64,000 nt of DNA, from contig JAYQWA010000001.1 of NCBI GenBank assembly GCA_038148755.1, positions 124,001-188,000 of the forward strand, read 5' to 3'. Source of the DNA: UBA5109 sp038148755 (GTDB lineage: Bacteria; Pseudomonadota; Gammaproteobacteria; Pseudomonadales; Pseudohongiellaceae). The translations under genes were made by a program, and so were the position numbers. Shown here one piece after another: positions 33,678 to 42,694 of the stretch. Numbering within the stretch: position 1 is the stretch's first letter; every line of letters begins with the position of its first letter. The notes beneath the pieces were generated by a model. It saw only the letters and a list, made by a program, of their open reading frames with translations, was not told the origin of the DNA and did not search any database.

Positions 33678-34676
33678 ATGTTTGGTTTTGGAAAACGTAC
33701 CGGCTCTGAGTCTGTAAAAGAAGAATCTGCTCAGGAAGAATCTGGGAAAAGTTCGTTCTTTTCGCGTTTAAAGGCCGGGCTTGGCCGCACCCGCTCGGGT
33801 TTCACTGATGGTTTGGGATCTTTGTTGCTGGGCAAAAAAGAAATTGATGACGAGCTGTTGGAAGAAATAGAAACACGCTTGCTCACGGCCGATGTCGGGA
33901 TGTCGGCAACCACAACAATTATTGATGAGCTGTCTCAGCGCCTTAAGCGCAAGGATCTTGCCGATCCGGAGGTGCTTTATCAGACCTTGAAGGAAGTACT
34001 GCTGGAACAGTTAGCTGTATGTGACAAACCCCTTGAGATTCCTGCTAACTTAAATAAACCTTTTGTGATTCTTATGGTAGGAGTCAACGGCGTGGGAAAA
34101 ACCACAACCATTGGCAAGTTGGCGAAGCGTTTCCAGAATGAAGGCCGTTCGGTCATGCTGGCTGCAGGTGATACCTTTCGGGCCGCTGCTGTTGAGCAGC
34201 TGGCGGTATGGGGCGAGCGCAATGATGTGCCAGTCGTGGCTCAACATACTGGGGCGGACAGCGCCTCAGTGATTTTTGATGCTTACCAGTCCGCGCTGGC
34301 TAAAAATGTCGATGTATTAATTGCCGACACTGCAGGTCGTTTGCATAACAAGGATAATTTAATGCAGGAACTGGCAAAGGTTGTGCGGGTACTGAAAAAA
34401 CTGGATGAAGATGTTCCGCAGGAAATTATGCTGGTACTGGATGCCACTACCGGTCAAAACGCTTTAAGCCAAGCGGAACATTTTTCATCAGCTGTAGAGG
34501 TGAGTGGTTTGAGTCTGAGCAAATTGGACGGCACCGCCAAAGGCGGCATGGTGTTCGCGATTGCCAAACAGCTTGGCCTGCCACTGCGTTTTATCGGTAT
34601 CGGCGAGCAGCTTGATGATTTGAGACCTTTTAATGCGCATGATTTTGTAGAGGCGCTTTTCAGCGAAGATGATTAA
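33678..34676 (+). CDS. ftsY: Signal recognition particle receptor FtsY
   Basis: SRP-family GTPase that docks ribosome-SRP complexes at the inner membrane. The 332-residue protein has a short acidic N-terminal A region (about 1-50, EESAQEESGK), then the N domain and G domain with P-loop GVNGVGKTTTIGKLA, DTFRAAAVEQL, DTAGRLHNK and SKLDGTAKGG. The A domain is much shorter than in E. coli, as in many bacteria. The stop overlaps ftsE by 8 nt. It diverges from rsmD. Confidence 0.97.
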   Translation: MFGFGKRTGSESVKEESAQEESGKSSFFSRLKAGLGRTRSGFTDGLGSLLLGKKEIDDELLEEIETRLLTADVGMSATTTIIDELSQRLKRKDLADPEVLYQTLKEVLLEQLAVCDKPLEIPANLNKPFVILMVGVNGVGKTTTIGKLAKRFQNEGRSVMLAAGDTFRAAAVEQLAVWGERNDVPVVAQHTGADSASVIFDAYQSALAKNVDVLIADTAGRLHNKDNLMQELAKVVRVLKKLDEDVPQEIMLVLDATTGQNALSQAEHFSSAVEVSGLSLSKLDGTAKGGMVFAIAKQLGLPLRFIGIGEQLDDLRPFNAHDFVEALFSEDD

Positions 34677-35352
34677 ATTTGACGCTGTCAGTAAACGTTA
34701 TCCAGGCGGGCACGAAGCATTAAACAATGTCAGCTTTCATCTTGAAAAAGGTGAAATTGCCTTTCTGACCGGGCATTCTGGCGCTGGTAAAAGCACCTTG
34801 CTGAAACTTATTATGCTGATGGAAAAGGCCAGTTCGGGTCAGGTCTTTGTTAACAATCAAAATCTAAATCGCCTGTCCAAACGTCAATTGCCTTATTTCC
34901 GTCGCAATATTGGTCTGGTATTTCAGGATCACCAGTTACTGTTTGACCGAAGTGTGTTTGAAAATGTTGCCCTGCCTTTACAGATTGCCGGTTACGATTC
35001 ACAGGATGCAGCGCGCCGAGTACGCGCAGCCTTGGATAAAGTCGGCCTGTTAAAGAAAGAAAATCAAAATCCGATAGCACTCTCCGGTGGCGAACAGCAG
35101 CGCGTGGGTATTGCCAGGGCGGTTGTTAACAAGCCGGCTCTGTTGCTGGCTGATGAGCCCACCGGAAATCTTGATCCACAATTGTCTGCAGAAATTATGG
35201 AACTGTTTGAAGAATTTAATCGGGTGGGCGTCAGCGTGTTGATTGCCAGTCATGATTTAAGCCTGATTGCAAAACTCCAGCATCGTATATTGACGCTGGA
35301 TCATGGCAGAATGATTCAGGGTGCTACGGTTAAAGCAGTCAGTGACGAGTAA
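34669..35352 (+). CDS. ftsE: Cell division ATP-binding protein FtsE
   Basis: ABC ATPase partner of FtsX, which activates peptidoglycan hydrolases at the division septum. The 227-residue sequence has Walker A GHSGAGKSTLLK, the signature LSGGEQQRVGIARA and Walker B LLLADEPTGNLD, with the FtsE-type N-terminus MIKFDAVSKRYPGG. It overlaps ftsY by 8 nt and precedes ftsX by 1 nt, so the three are tightly coupled. Confidence 0.97.
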   Translation: MIKFDAVSKRYPGGHEALNNVSFHLEKGEIAFLTGHSGAGKSTLLKLIMLMEKASSGQVFVNNQNLNRLSKRQLPYFRRNIGLVFQDHQLLFDRSVFENVALPLQIAGYDSQDAARRVRAALDKVGLLKKENQNPIALSGGEQQRVGIARAVVNKPALLLADEPTGNLDPQLSAEIMELFEEFNRVGVSVLIASHDLSLIAKLQHRILTLDHGRMIQGATVKAVSDE

Positions 35353-35353
35353 T

Positions 35354-36358
35354 ATGGCGACCTCGCAGAAAACATCGCTTAGGAAAAAACCGGAAAAAGT
35401 CCGTAAGTCTGCTCGGCCAAAACAGCAGAAGCCTATCAAGAGAGGGGGACTGGCAGTATTGCTCAGGAATCACCAGCAGGTTGCTGTGGATAGCCTTGAC
35501 CGTTTATTTTCAACAGCAGCCAGCAGCTTATTAACCTGGGCAATGATTGCCATCGCAATTGCTTTGCCGCTGTTCCTTTTTCTGGTGCTACAAAACCTGC
35601 AGCAATTTGGTAGAAACGTCGATGATGCAACACAGATTTCTGTTTATATGGAGCTGGATGCCAGTGAAGCTGAAATACTGACAGTACAAAATACCTTAGA
35701 CAGTCATCCGGCAATCTCATCAATACAATTCATTAGCCAAAATCAGGCTTTAGAGGAGTTCCAGGCTTTATCTGGTTTTGGTGATGCACTGCTTGGTTTG
35801 GATGAAAACCCTTTGCCAGCCGTTATTGTGCTGACGCCCAACACGGAAGACCTCGATCAGATTAGAAACCTGGCAGAGGAACTTGAGCAAATCAGCAAAG
35901 TTGATGTTGTGCAGTATGATCTGGACTGGTTGCAGAGACTTTATGAAATCCTTGATCTTGCGCAGCGTTTAACCTTCATGCTAGGTGTTCTGCTGGCGGT
36001 CGGGGTTGCCCTGGTGGTTGGCAACACGGTGCGCCTGGCGATTGAAAACCGGCGAGATGAAATCGTTGTTATGAAACTGGTAGGCGGCACGAACTCCTTT
36101 GTTGCACGGCCTTTTTTATATACCGGGCTTTGGTATGGTGTCGGTGGGGGACTACTGGCAAGTGTGCTGGTTTTACTGGCGCAATTCGTCATGCAAGGCC
36201 CGGTGTCACAACTGGCAGGCCTTTATAATGGTGAGTTTGTTTTAATCAGGCTGGTGCTGAACGAATTTTTTAACGTACTTTTACTGGGAGGCTTTTTAGG
36301 CTGGTTTGGTGCCTGGCTTTCAGTTTTACGGCATTTAAAAGCAATTGAACCTAGATGA
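35354..36358 (+). CDS. ftsX: Cell division protein FtsX
   Basis: Membrane subunit of the FtsEX complex, about 334 residues from ATG 35354; an upstream GTG at 35321 would overlap ftsE and is unlikely. A basic cytoplasmic tail (about 1-35, KKPEKVRKSARPKQQK) precedes helix 1. A periplasmic loop (QISVYMELDASEAEIL to VVQYDLDWLQRL) is followed by three C-terminal helices, with ENRRDEIVVMKLVGGTNSFV, the conserved FtsX cytoplasmic loop. rpoH, often next in gammaproteobacteria, is absent; sodB follows instead. Confidence 0.95.
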   Translation: MATSQKTSLRKKPEKVRKSARPKQQKPIKRGGLAVLLRNHQQVAVDSLDRLFSTAASSLLTWAMIAIAIALPLFLFLVLQNLQQFGRNVDDATQISVYMELDASEAEILTVQNTLDSHPAISSIQFISQNQALEEFQALSGFGDALLGLDENPLPAVIVLTPNTEDLDQIRNLAEELEQISKVDVVQYDLDWLQRLYEILDLAQRLTFMLGVLLAVGVALVVGNTVRLAIENRRDEIVVMKLVGGTNSFVARPFLYTGLWYGVGGGLLASVLVLLAQFVMQGPVSQLAGLYNGEFVLIRLVLNEFFNVLLLGGFLGWFGAWLSVLRHLKAIEPR

Positions 36359-36448
36359 TGCAAGTATTGATCAGGTACACTAGGCGTCCTTTACAAGTCG
36401 AACCTTAGATCGGGTTCATTAATTTATTTTCAACGAGCGGAGTAAACC

Positions 36449-37030
36449 ATGGCGATAGAACTGCCCCCTTTACCTTACGAACAAGATGCACTGGAGCCAC
36501 ATATCTCACAAGAGACTCTTGAATATCACTATGGCAAACATCACAACACCTATGTGGTGAAGCTGAATGGTCTTATTGAAGGAACTCCGGATGCAGACAA
36601 ACCACTGGAAGAAATAGTCACAAGCTCTTCTGGTGGAATATTCAATAACGCTGCACAGATTTGGAATCACACTTTTTACTGGAATTGCCTCAGCCCTAAT
36701 GGTGGTGGCGCACCCTCAGGCGCGCTGGCATCAGCAATTGATTCGAATTTTGGCTCTTTTGATGAATTCAAAGCGAAATTCACCGACAGTGCGGTAAATA
36801 ATTTTGGTTCAAGCTGGACCTGGCTGGTACAGAATGCTGATGGCGGACTGGCCATTGTGAATACTTCCAATGCCGGGACACCGCTGACAGACGATGGTGT
36901 TACGCCTTTGTTAACCGTGGATCTTTGGGAACACGCTTATTATATTGATTACCGTAACCTGCGACCTAAATACATGGAAGCTTTCTGGGCCCTGGTGAAC
37001 TGGGATTTTGTTGAAGCTAATATGAGTTAA
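36449..37030 (+). CDS. sodB: Superoxide dismutase, iron type
   Basis: Converts superoxide to O2 and H2O2 in the cytoplasm. The 193-residue protein has metal ligands H27 (EYHYGKHH), H74 (IWNHTFYW), D158 and H162 (DLWEHAYYIDYRN). Q70 in NNAAQIWNHTFYW is the second-sphere glutamine placed as in Fe- rather than Mn-dependent enzymes. GGAG lies about 10 nt before the ATG. It has its own upstream region and a strong terminator, so it is probably monocistronic. Confidence 0.97.
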   Translation: MAIELPPLPYEQDALEPHISQETLEYHYGKHHNTYVVKLNGLIEGTPDADKPLEEIVTSSSGGIFNNAAQIWNHTFYWNCLSPNGGGAPSGALASAIDSNFGSFDEFKAKFTDSAVNNFGSSWTWLVQNADGGLAIVNTSNAGTPLTDDGVTPLLTVDLWEHAYYIDYRNLRPKYMEAFWALVNWDFVEANMS

Positions 37031-37057
37031 GCTGTCTGAGTAATAATTGGCAGTTTT

Positions 37058-37085
37058 AAAAAGCGGGCAAGAGCCCGCTTTTTTT
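37058..37085 (+). terminator. Rho-independent terminator of sodB
   Basis: AAGCGGGC and GCCCGCTT form an 8-bp GC-rich stem around AAGA, extended by A/T pairs and followed by a T run (37079-37085). It starts about 27 nt after the sodB stop. The flanking A and T runs also let it serve the convergent acyltransferase gene. Confidence 0.92.
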
Positions 37086-37102
37086 ATGCCGGAGGTATGG
37101 GA

Positions 37103-37681
37103 TCAAAAGCCGTTTTCAGGATTGATGCCTTTTGCGTTACGGTAGTATTCCAGAATTAAAGGCAGGTCTTCTTCATAATTGCCGCCTGGCTTAAACAGGC
37201 CTGCAAAGCGCACTTCCCTGGCATCAGCATCAATGACGCCCAGCATAATCGGCACACCGGCCTGATGTGCAATATGATAAAAACCGCTTTTCCACTGTGC
37301 TACTTTTTTTCGGGTACCTTCAGGGGCAATGATCAGGTTGAGAGCTTTGTTAGCCCGGAACTCAGAGACCATTTGTTTAACCACATTGTGACTTTGGCTG
37401 CGGTCTATTGGTATGCCGCCGAACCAGCGTAAGATGCTCCCTACTACTGGCTTGAACAGGCTATTCTTGCCCATCCATTTAACATCCATGCGGGTTAGGA
37501 ACACAGCGGCAAGCATTAAGAGAAAGTCCCAGTTGCTGGTATGGGGTGCGCCGATAACGACATAGGGCGGCTTGATATCAGCCGGTGGAATGACTTTCCA
37601 GCCGCTTAGCCACAAGCCAAAACCGGACAGCGCTCTGAAAATTGCGTTAATAAGTGGAGTGGTAAATACACTGCTTTTCAT
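37103..37681 (-). CDS. PlsC-family 1-acylglycerol-3-phosphate acyltransferase-like protein
   Basis: A 192-residue membrane-associated acyltransferase. The catalytic HX4D motif is GAPHTSNWDF (His and Asp four apart), and the phosphate-binding motif is IAPEGTRKKVAQWKSGFYHIA. GGIPIDRSQSHNVV is the third conserved block. The short form with GAPHTSNWD is typical of a subgroup of PlsC-like proteins in gammaproteobacteria with uncertain lipid substrate. It converges with sodB across the shared terminator. Confidence 0.9.
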   Translation of the reverse strand: MKSSVFTTPLINAIFRALSGFGLWLSGWKVIPPADIKPPYVVIGAPHTSNWDFLLMLAAVFLTRMDVKWMGKNSLFKPVVGSILRWFGGIPIDRSQSHNVVKQMVSEFRANKALNLIIAPEGTRKKVAQWKSGFYHIAHQAGVPIMLGVIDADAREVRFAGLFKPGGNYEEDLPLILEYYRNAKGINPENGF

Positions 37682-37753
37682 GGCTGCTCAGCATACCGAA
37701 ACTTAAGCGAAAAGGCATGGAAATACAGGCGCTTAAATACTTTTATCTTGATT

Positions 37754-37795
37754 CTTAAACGTAGGTGGTTTAGTTTGGTCCGCAGACTTAAACGT
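37754..37795. promoter_or_regulatory. Two direct copies of CTTAAACGT upstream of the molybdenum hydroxylase
   Basis: CTTAAACGT occurs at 37754-37762 and again at 37787-37795, starts 33 bp apart, about three helical turns. Both lie 60-105 nt before the small-subunit ATG. Helically phased direct repeats are typical of activator sites. No regulator is known here; chance is possible for a 9-mer. Confidence 0.35.
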
Positions 37796-37857
37796 GTTTT
37801 TTTGATTTGTCGTTCATTTTTTAATTTAACTGTAAAACTTAAAGAAAGAGACTTGCT

Positions 37858-38367
37858 ATGGCTACTTTAAATATTAATGGTCAAACCATGGATATCGGTG
37901 AAATTGACCCATCGACTCCTCTGCTTTGGGTGCTGAGGGATGAGCTGGGCCTGGTTGGCACTAAATATGGCTGCGGGATAGCCCAGTGCGGTGCCTGTAC
38001 AGTCCATATGGATGGCGCTCCGGTGCGTTCTTGCCAGATACCGGTTGGTACCTTGGGCAACCAGCAGATTACCACTATCGAAGGACTGGCTGCAGCTGAT
38101 GGTACCTTAAACCCTGTACAGCAGGCATGGGTGGAACATGATGTTCCCCAATGCGGTTACTGTCAGGCTGGTCAGATTATGAGCGCAACCGCCTTGCTGA
38201 GAAACAACCCAAACCCTAGCGATGCTGAAATTGATGCTGCCATGTCTGGCAATATCTGCCGATGCGCAACTTATATACGCATAAAAGCAGCGATTAAAAC
38301 GGCTGCACAAAAGGTGTCAGGGACTGCCTTTTATGATGCAGCGGCCGGACAGTCTGAAATCGCTTAA
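37858..38367 (+). CDS. Molybdenum hydroxylase 2Fe-2S small subunit, IorA-like
   Basis: A 169-residue iron-sulfur subunit of a xanthine-oxidase-family enzyme. The N-terminal plant-type [2Fe-2S] domain has CGIAQCGACTVHMDG plus a fourth Cys in VRSCQIP. The C-terminal helical domain binds the second cluster through CGYCQAGQIM and NICRCATY. ATG 37858 follows a purine-rich AAAGAAAGAGA. It pairs with the large subunit 33 nt downstream. There is no FAD subunit gene, as in isoquinoline 1-oxidoreductase and periplasmic aldehyde oxidoreductases that pass electrons to cytochromes. Confidence 0.93.
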   Translation: MATLNINGQTMDIGEIDPSTPLLWVLRDELGLVGTKYGCGIAQCGACTVHMDGAPVRSCQIPVGTLGNQQITTIEGLAAADGTLNPVQQAWVEHDVPQCGYCQAGQIMSATALLRNNPNPSDAEIDAAMSGNICRCATYIRIKAAIKTAAQKVSGTAFYDAAAGQSEIA

Positions 38368-38400
38368 GTTACAAATATCTAATTCTCTTTGGTAAAGCTT

Positions 38401-40710
38401 ATGAAGCCTTATTCTCCTTTAATACAGTCAAGTTTTGCTGACGCCGGACTAAAAACATCTGAGCTGAGCGATAGCATAGCCAGTCTTAACAGAAGACAGT
38501 TTTTCAAACTCTCCGGTGTTGCCGGCGGTGGTCTGGTTCTGGGACTCGGCATGAGCGCACAGGTTGGCGCCCAGGCTGTTGCTGCAGATGGCACAGTCAT
38601 AACACCCTATGTGCAGATTCTAAGTAATGGACGAATTAAAATAAGTTCAAAAAATCCGGAATGCGGCCAGGGCATTAAAACCGGCTTGCCACTCATTATT
38701 GCAGAAGAGCTTGATGTCCGCTGGGAAGATGTTGATGTCGTCCAGGCGGATATAGATGCCAGCAGATATGGCCTGCAACTTGCGGGTGGTTCTTTGTCGA
38801 CCCCGATGAACTGGATTCCCATGCGTCAGGCGGGGGCAGCAGCAAGGATGATGATTTTAGCGGCTGCCGCACAACAACTTTATCTGCCGATAGCTGAATT
38901 AAGAACCAGCGAGTCTAAAGTTATCCATGTGCCAACGGGCGAAGAATACGGCTATGGTGAATTTGCTGAACTGGCAGCGACCATGCCAGTTCCTGATATG
39001 GGAACGATTAGCCTGAAAGACCCTTCAGAATTTACTATTTTAGGCAAACGCTATAGCGGCGTTGAGAATCAAAAAGTTGTAACCGGAGCACCTTTATTTG
39101 GCATTGACCAAAAGCTTCCAGGCATAGCTTATGCGACCTATACCAAAAGCCCAGCGATTGGCGGAACTGCCAGTTCATTTAATGAAGCACATATTAAATC
39201 CCTGAATGGCGTAATAGACGCCTTTATTGTAGATCCCGTTGGCAGCCTTTTTATTCCGGGGCTTGATGGCCAGGGATATCTGGGAGGTGTGGCGATAGTT
39301 GCAAATTCTACCTGGGCAGCGATGAAAGCCAAACAGGAACTTGAAGTTGTCTGGGATACATCTACGGCAGATACCGCAGCCAGCTGGAGCCATCTGGTTG
39401 AAAATGCTAATCGCATTGCGGATCAGGATGGTGCTATGGAGTTGCTGAATAGCGGTGACGTATATGCTGCTTTTGCCAATGCTTCGCAGGTGGTTGAAGG
39501 TTTCTACGAATTTCCTTATCACTCCCATGTCAATCTTGAGCCGCAAAATTGCACAGGGCTTTATGAAAATGGACGCATGGAGTTGTGGGCGCCGAGTCAG
39601 GCTCCTCAGAATGGTGCCGCGGGTATTGCCGCAATCACAGGAATTCCGGCTGAAAATATTGTCATAAACCAGACCAGAATAGGAGGTGGTTTCGGACGTC
39701 GCCTGTTCAGTGATTTCATGTATGAAGTTGCTGCTATTGCCAGACGAATGGAGGGGACGCCCATTAAGTTACAGTGGACGCGTGAAGACGATATGGCCTA
39801 TGACTTTTATCGGCCTGGTGGTTTTCATTCCTACAAAGCAGCCATTGATGAAAATGGCAAGATGATTGGATTCACTGATCATTTTATTACTGTTTCAGAA
39901 AATGCCGAAGCGCAGGCACCGGTGATGGCTGCAGATCTGGGTACAGATGTTCTGCCAATGCAGCATGTGGAAAATGTAAGAGTGACACAGACTTTACAAC
40001 CGGCAGCTATCCCAACTGGTTATATGCGGGCACCCGGCTCCAATGCGTATGGTTTTACTTTTCAGAGTTTTCTGCACGAAGTTGCTGAGGCTGGAGGCAG
40101 GGATTATCGGGATTTTCTGATGGATTTACTTGATACTGAAGACCTGCCCCCACCACCTCCGCAACCAGGTTTTCCACCGGCACCGGCATTTAGTAATAGC
40201 CGAGCCAGGAATGTGATTGCCAGTGTAACGGATAGAGCGGAATGGGGCAGAGCAATGCCTGAAGGACGTGCGCTGGGTCTGGCATTTTACTATTCGCACA
40301 GTGGCTACGTTGCACAGGTGGCAGATGTCAGCGTTAACTCACGCAAAGAAATGACCGTACATAAAATCTGGTCAGTTGCCGATTTTGGCTTCATCCATAA
40401 TTTAAGTGGTGCAGAAAATCAGATTCAGGGCAGTATCATGGATGGTTTAAGCCAGCTTATGTATGCGAAGATTTCTTTTGAGGGCGGAATTATTGAGCAA
40501 AATAATTTGCATCAATATCCTTTACTGAGAATGTCAAAAGCACCTGAAATTGACGCACATTTTCTGCAGCCAATGGATGTGCCGCCAACAGGTTCAGGTG
40601 AGCCTGCACTGCCTCCTACTTTGCCTGCAATTGCTAATGCCATTTATAGCGCTTCAGGTGTTCGTGTCAGAAAAACTCCCTTGTCTGAATTAGGCTATAC
40701 ATTGGTTTAA
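38401..40710 (+). CDS. Molybdenum hydroxylase large subunit, IorB-like, Tat-exported
   Basis: Molybdopterin-binding catalytic subunit, 769 residues from ATG 38401. A twin-arginine signal, NRRQFFKLSGVAGGGLVLG, begins near residue 31, so the enzyme is probably folded with its cofactor, exported with the small subunit and periplasmic. Molybdopterin motifs include RIGGGFGRRLFSDF and, near the C-terminus, GSGEPALPPTLPAI with the catalytic glutamate. The domain order matches the IorB group rather than cytosolic xanthine dehydrogenases. The substrate may be an N-heterocycle or aldehyde; sequence alone does not decide. A stem-loop terminator follows. Confidence 0.92.
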   Translation: MKPYSPLIQSSFADAGLKTSELSDSIASLNRRQFFKLSGVAGGGLVLGLGMSAQVGAQAVAADGTVITPYVQILSNGRIKISSKNPECGQGIKTGLPLIIAEELDVRWEDVDVVQADIDASRYGLQLAGGSLSTPMNWIPMRQAGAAARMMILAAAAQQLYLPIAELRTSESKVIHVPTGEEYGYGEFAELAATMPVPDMGTISLKDPSEFTILGKRYSGVENQKVVTGAPLFGIDQKLPGIAYATYTKSPAIGGTASSFNEAHIKSLNGVIDAFIVDPVGSLFIPGLDGQGYLGGVAIVANSTWAAMKAKQELEVVWDTSTADTAASWSHLVENANRIADQDGAMELLNSGDVYAAFANASQVVEGFYEFPYHSHVNLEPQNCTGLYENGRMELWAPSQAPQNGAAGIAAITGIPAENIVINQTRIGGGFGRRLFSDFMYEVAAIARRMEGTPIKLQWTREDDMAYDFYRPGGFHSYKAAIDENGKMIGFTDHFITVSENAEAQAPVMAADLGTDVLPMQHVENVRVTQTLQPAAIPTGYMRAPGSNAYGFTFQSFLHEVAEAGGRDYRDFLMDLLDTEDLPPPPPQPGFPPAPAFSNSRARNVIASVTDRAEWGRAMPEGRALGLAFYYSHSGYVAQVADVSVNSRKEMTVHKIWSVADFGFIHNLSGAENQIQGSIMDGLSQLMYAKISFEGGIIEQNNLHQYPLLRMSKAPEIDAHFLQPMDVPPTGSGEPALPPTLPAIANAIYSASGVRVRKTPLSELGYTLV

Positions 40711-40734
40711 TTTGAGAAAGAGTTAGATGTAAAT

Positions 40735-40762
40735 AAAAAGGCCAGCATTTGCTGGCCTTTTT
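40735..40762 (+). terminator. Strong bidirectional Rho-independent terminator
   Basis: AAAAAGGCCAGCA and TGCTGGCCTTTTT form a perfect 13-bp stem with a 2-nt loop, about 25 nt after the large-subunit stop. The T run on one side and the A run on the other allow it to end both the hydroxylase transcript and the convergent TPR gene. Confidence 0.93.
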
Positions 40763-40820
40763 ATTTAGCATTTCTTTCTTGCTTCTATTCTCTCTTGTCT
40801 CTCTTGCTTCTCTATTCCCC

Positions 40821-42413
40821 TTATTCTTCATCAGGGAGTTGAACTGTGTAATAGTAGCGCATTAAATAAGTGTTCTCGGCATATTCAGACTCGCTGTCTA
40901 GCTGACGCCGATAAGCTGCGGATCTTAGATTACGAAGCAGGGCGCGTTCAGTGGCTATCGTCGTTCCCTCTGAGCTGGAAATAAGTCTGATAGCCGTTGG
41001 CCTGGCAAAACGGCTCAGGGTAAAACTGACATCAATGTAGCCTTGATATTCTAAGACTTCTTCAGGAGGCAGGCGATTGCTTTCGCGGCTATAGGGAGGA
41101 CTTAGAAAACTTGGTATGTAAACAGGCAAGTCAGGATATCTTAGGCCATCAATCTTTTCTATGTCATTTGCTTCCATGAGGTCAAAGGCCTGAGCATAGA
41201 GCCTTTCTGCCGATGTCCATCTTTCAAATAGTAAATACCAGTCAGCAATATCCAATAAGGCCTGCACAACATCTAGTGCTGGACCGTTAGTATTTTGCAG
41301 ATAAGCATAACGTCTTTCCAGTGCCTCTCTGCCCTTAACGTCGCTGTTAAGGAAATAGGTTGAGGGAGCTTCGCCAAAAGAATTGACGGCAACATTGTTC
41401 CAATCAAATTGATATTGCAAAAAGTAGGTATAGGCCAGTTTTTGTTCAGTTTCGGCAATATTAAAGTCTTCCTCTTCAAGGTTCAGGCTGTCTTTTAATA
41501 CTGCTACATTTTCACTGGACGAAATCTGATCGAACTTTGCCTCCAGGTCATGTTGCATCATGATGGCCTGGGAATAAGCAAAGGCCGCAACAGATAACAG
41601 GTTTTCTACCTGCTCATGCTGAATAAAATTTGCTTCATTAAAAGATTCGGTTCTGAAATATATGGATTGTAAATTTGGAATATAGCCCAAGCTGATACTG
41701 GCGGCATGCAGATTCCAGTCTGCATATTCCAGCAATTCATCCAGAATGATAGGGTTGGCTGCGCCATATATCTTCTGCGTCACATAAAGCAGGTATTCCT
41801 GGTTCAAGTTGGCAGAGCTTATATCACCCAGATTTAAATAACTTTCCACAAGTTCTTTGACAACGGGCAGCTGATCTTCAGTAAATAGGCCATTATTTAT
41901 CCGGCTTAATTGCAGGGCCTGGCTGAAAGCGTCAACGGCGAGCTGAGCCTCTCCCAATTGCTGGTAGTTTGTTCCCATGGCCAGATATAACTCACTTAAG
42001 CGATAATCATAAACGCCGCCTTCAACCTCAAACTGTGAAATGCTCTCCTGGAATTGCGCGATAGAGGAGCCCAGTGAGTCCTGGTCATTAACATAAGAGT
42101 TAACCGGGTTGTTAGATCTTGAAACACCAGATGCCGAAGGTAAGGGGGATAGTTCAACAGTAGTGAATCGGGGATTGCCGTCTTCGTCTGTTTCAGCAAG
42201 CTCAACACTTTGCATTAATACGGGATCAAAAATTATGGGGGGTAAACTTGCAGCCCCGTTTTGGCTGGCTTCTTCTAAAATGATTTCAGCGTCTTCCTGA
42301 TTGACGGCTACAGGCTGGGCTTCCTGACTCCAGGTCAAAGCTGACATAAAGCCCAGATAGGGCAGTAGCAACAGCTTAAAAGCACACTTTTTGAAGTAAG
42401 GCATATTGACCAT
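40821..42413 (-). CDS. Exported TPR protein with TonB-like C-terminal domain
   Basis: A 530-residue protein with an N-terminal signal peptide (about 1-30, ending TWSQ). Helical repeats spread over residues 120-440 include LSELYLAMGTNYQQLGEAQLAVDAFSQALQL and SAERLYAQAFDLM. The C-terminal segment, YQGYIDVSFTLSRFARPTAIRLISS to RRQLDSESEYAENTYLMRYYYTVQLP, has the pattern of a TonB C-terminal domain. It is probably a periplasmic scaffold or energy-transducer-like protein. It is divergent from the M6 metalloprotease across 281 nt and could serve its export or function. The start at 42413 lacks a clear ribosome site. Confidence 0.78.
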   Translation of the reverse strand: MVNMPYFKKCAFKLLLLPYLGFMSALTWSQEAQPVAVNQEDAEIILEEASQNGAASLPPIIFDPVLMQSVELAETDEDGNPRFTTVELSPLPSASGVSRSNNPVNSYVNDQDSLGSSIAQFQESISQFEVEGGVYDYRLSELYLAMGTNYQQLGEAQLAVDAFSQALQLSRINNGLFTEDQLPVVKELVESYLNLGDISSANLNQEYLLYVTQKIYGAANPIILDELLEYADWNLHAASISLGYIPNLQSIYFRTESFNEANFIQHEQVENLLSVAAFAYSQAIMMQHDLEAKFDQISSSENVAVLKDSLNLEEEDFNIAETEQKLAYTYFLQYQFDWNNVAVNSFGEAPSTYFLNSDVKGREALERRYAYLQNTNGPALDVVQALLDIADWYLLFERWTSAERLYAQAFDLMEANDIEKIDGLRYPDLPVYIPSFLSPPYSRESNRLPPEEVLEYQGYIDVSFTLSRFARPTAIRLISSSEGTTIATERALLRNLRSAAYRRQLDSESEYAENTYLMRYYYTVQLPDEE

Positions 42414-42694
42414 AAGTTCTATATTTTGGAGTCCTTATAAGACAATTTTGTTACGGTTAGCGCAAGTATTTGTCATGTTTCCTTATAGTATCGCAAGTCG
42501 GACACTCTGTTGCCTTATTGCGCGGTTGTTATATATAGCATATAGCCTGGGATTGCTGTAAAGGTCTTTCGCACCTGAAGCTTTTAATTGTTAAATTGGA
42601 GTGAAGAACCGGCGACGAGAAATATTACAAATACAGACAATTCGGGTTTGTTCAAGTTGTAAGCATTTAGTAAGATTGCCGGAATAGTTAAACA
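42414..42694. other. Divergent intergenic region without a recognisable gene
   Basis: These 281 bp separate the TPR/TonB-like gene from the metalloprotease. The stretch is AT-rich with TATA-like segments (for example around 42530-42545) that could be promoters. I see no conserved RNA fold, no repeat and no open frame with family signal. Confidence 0.4.
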
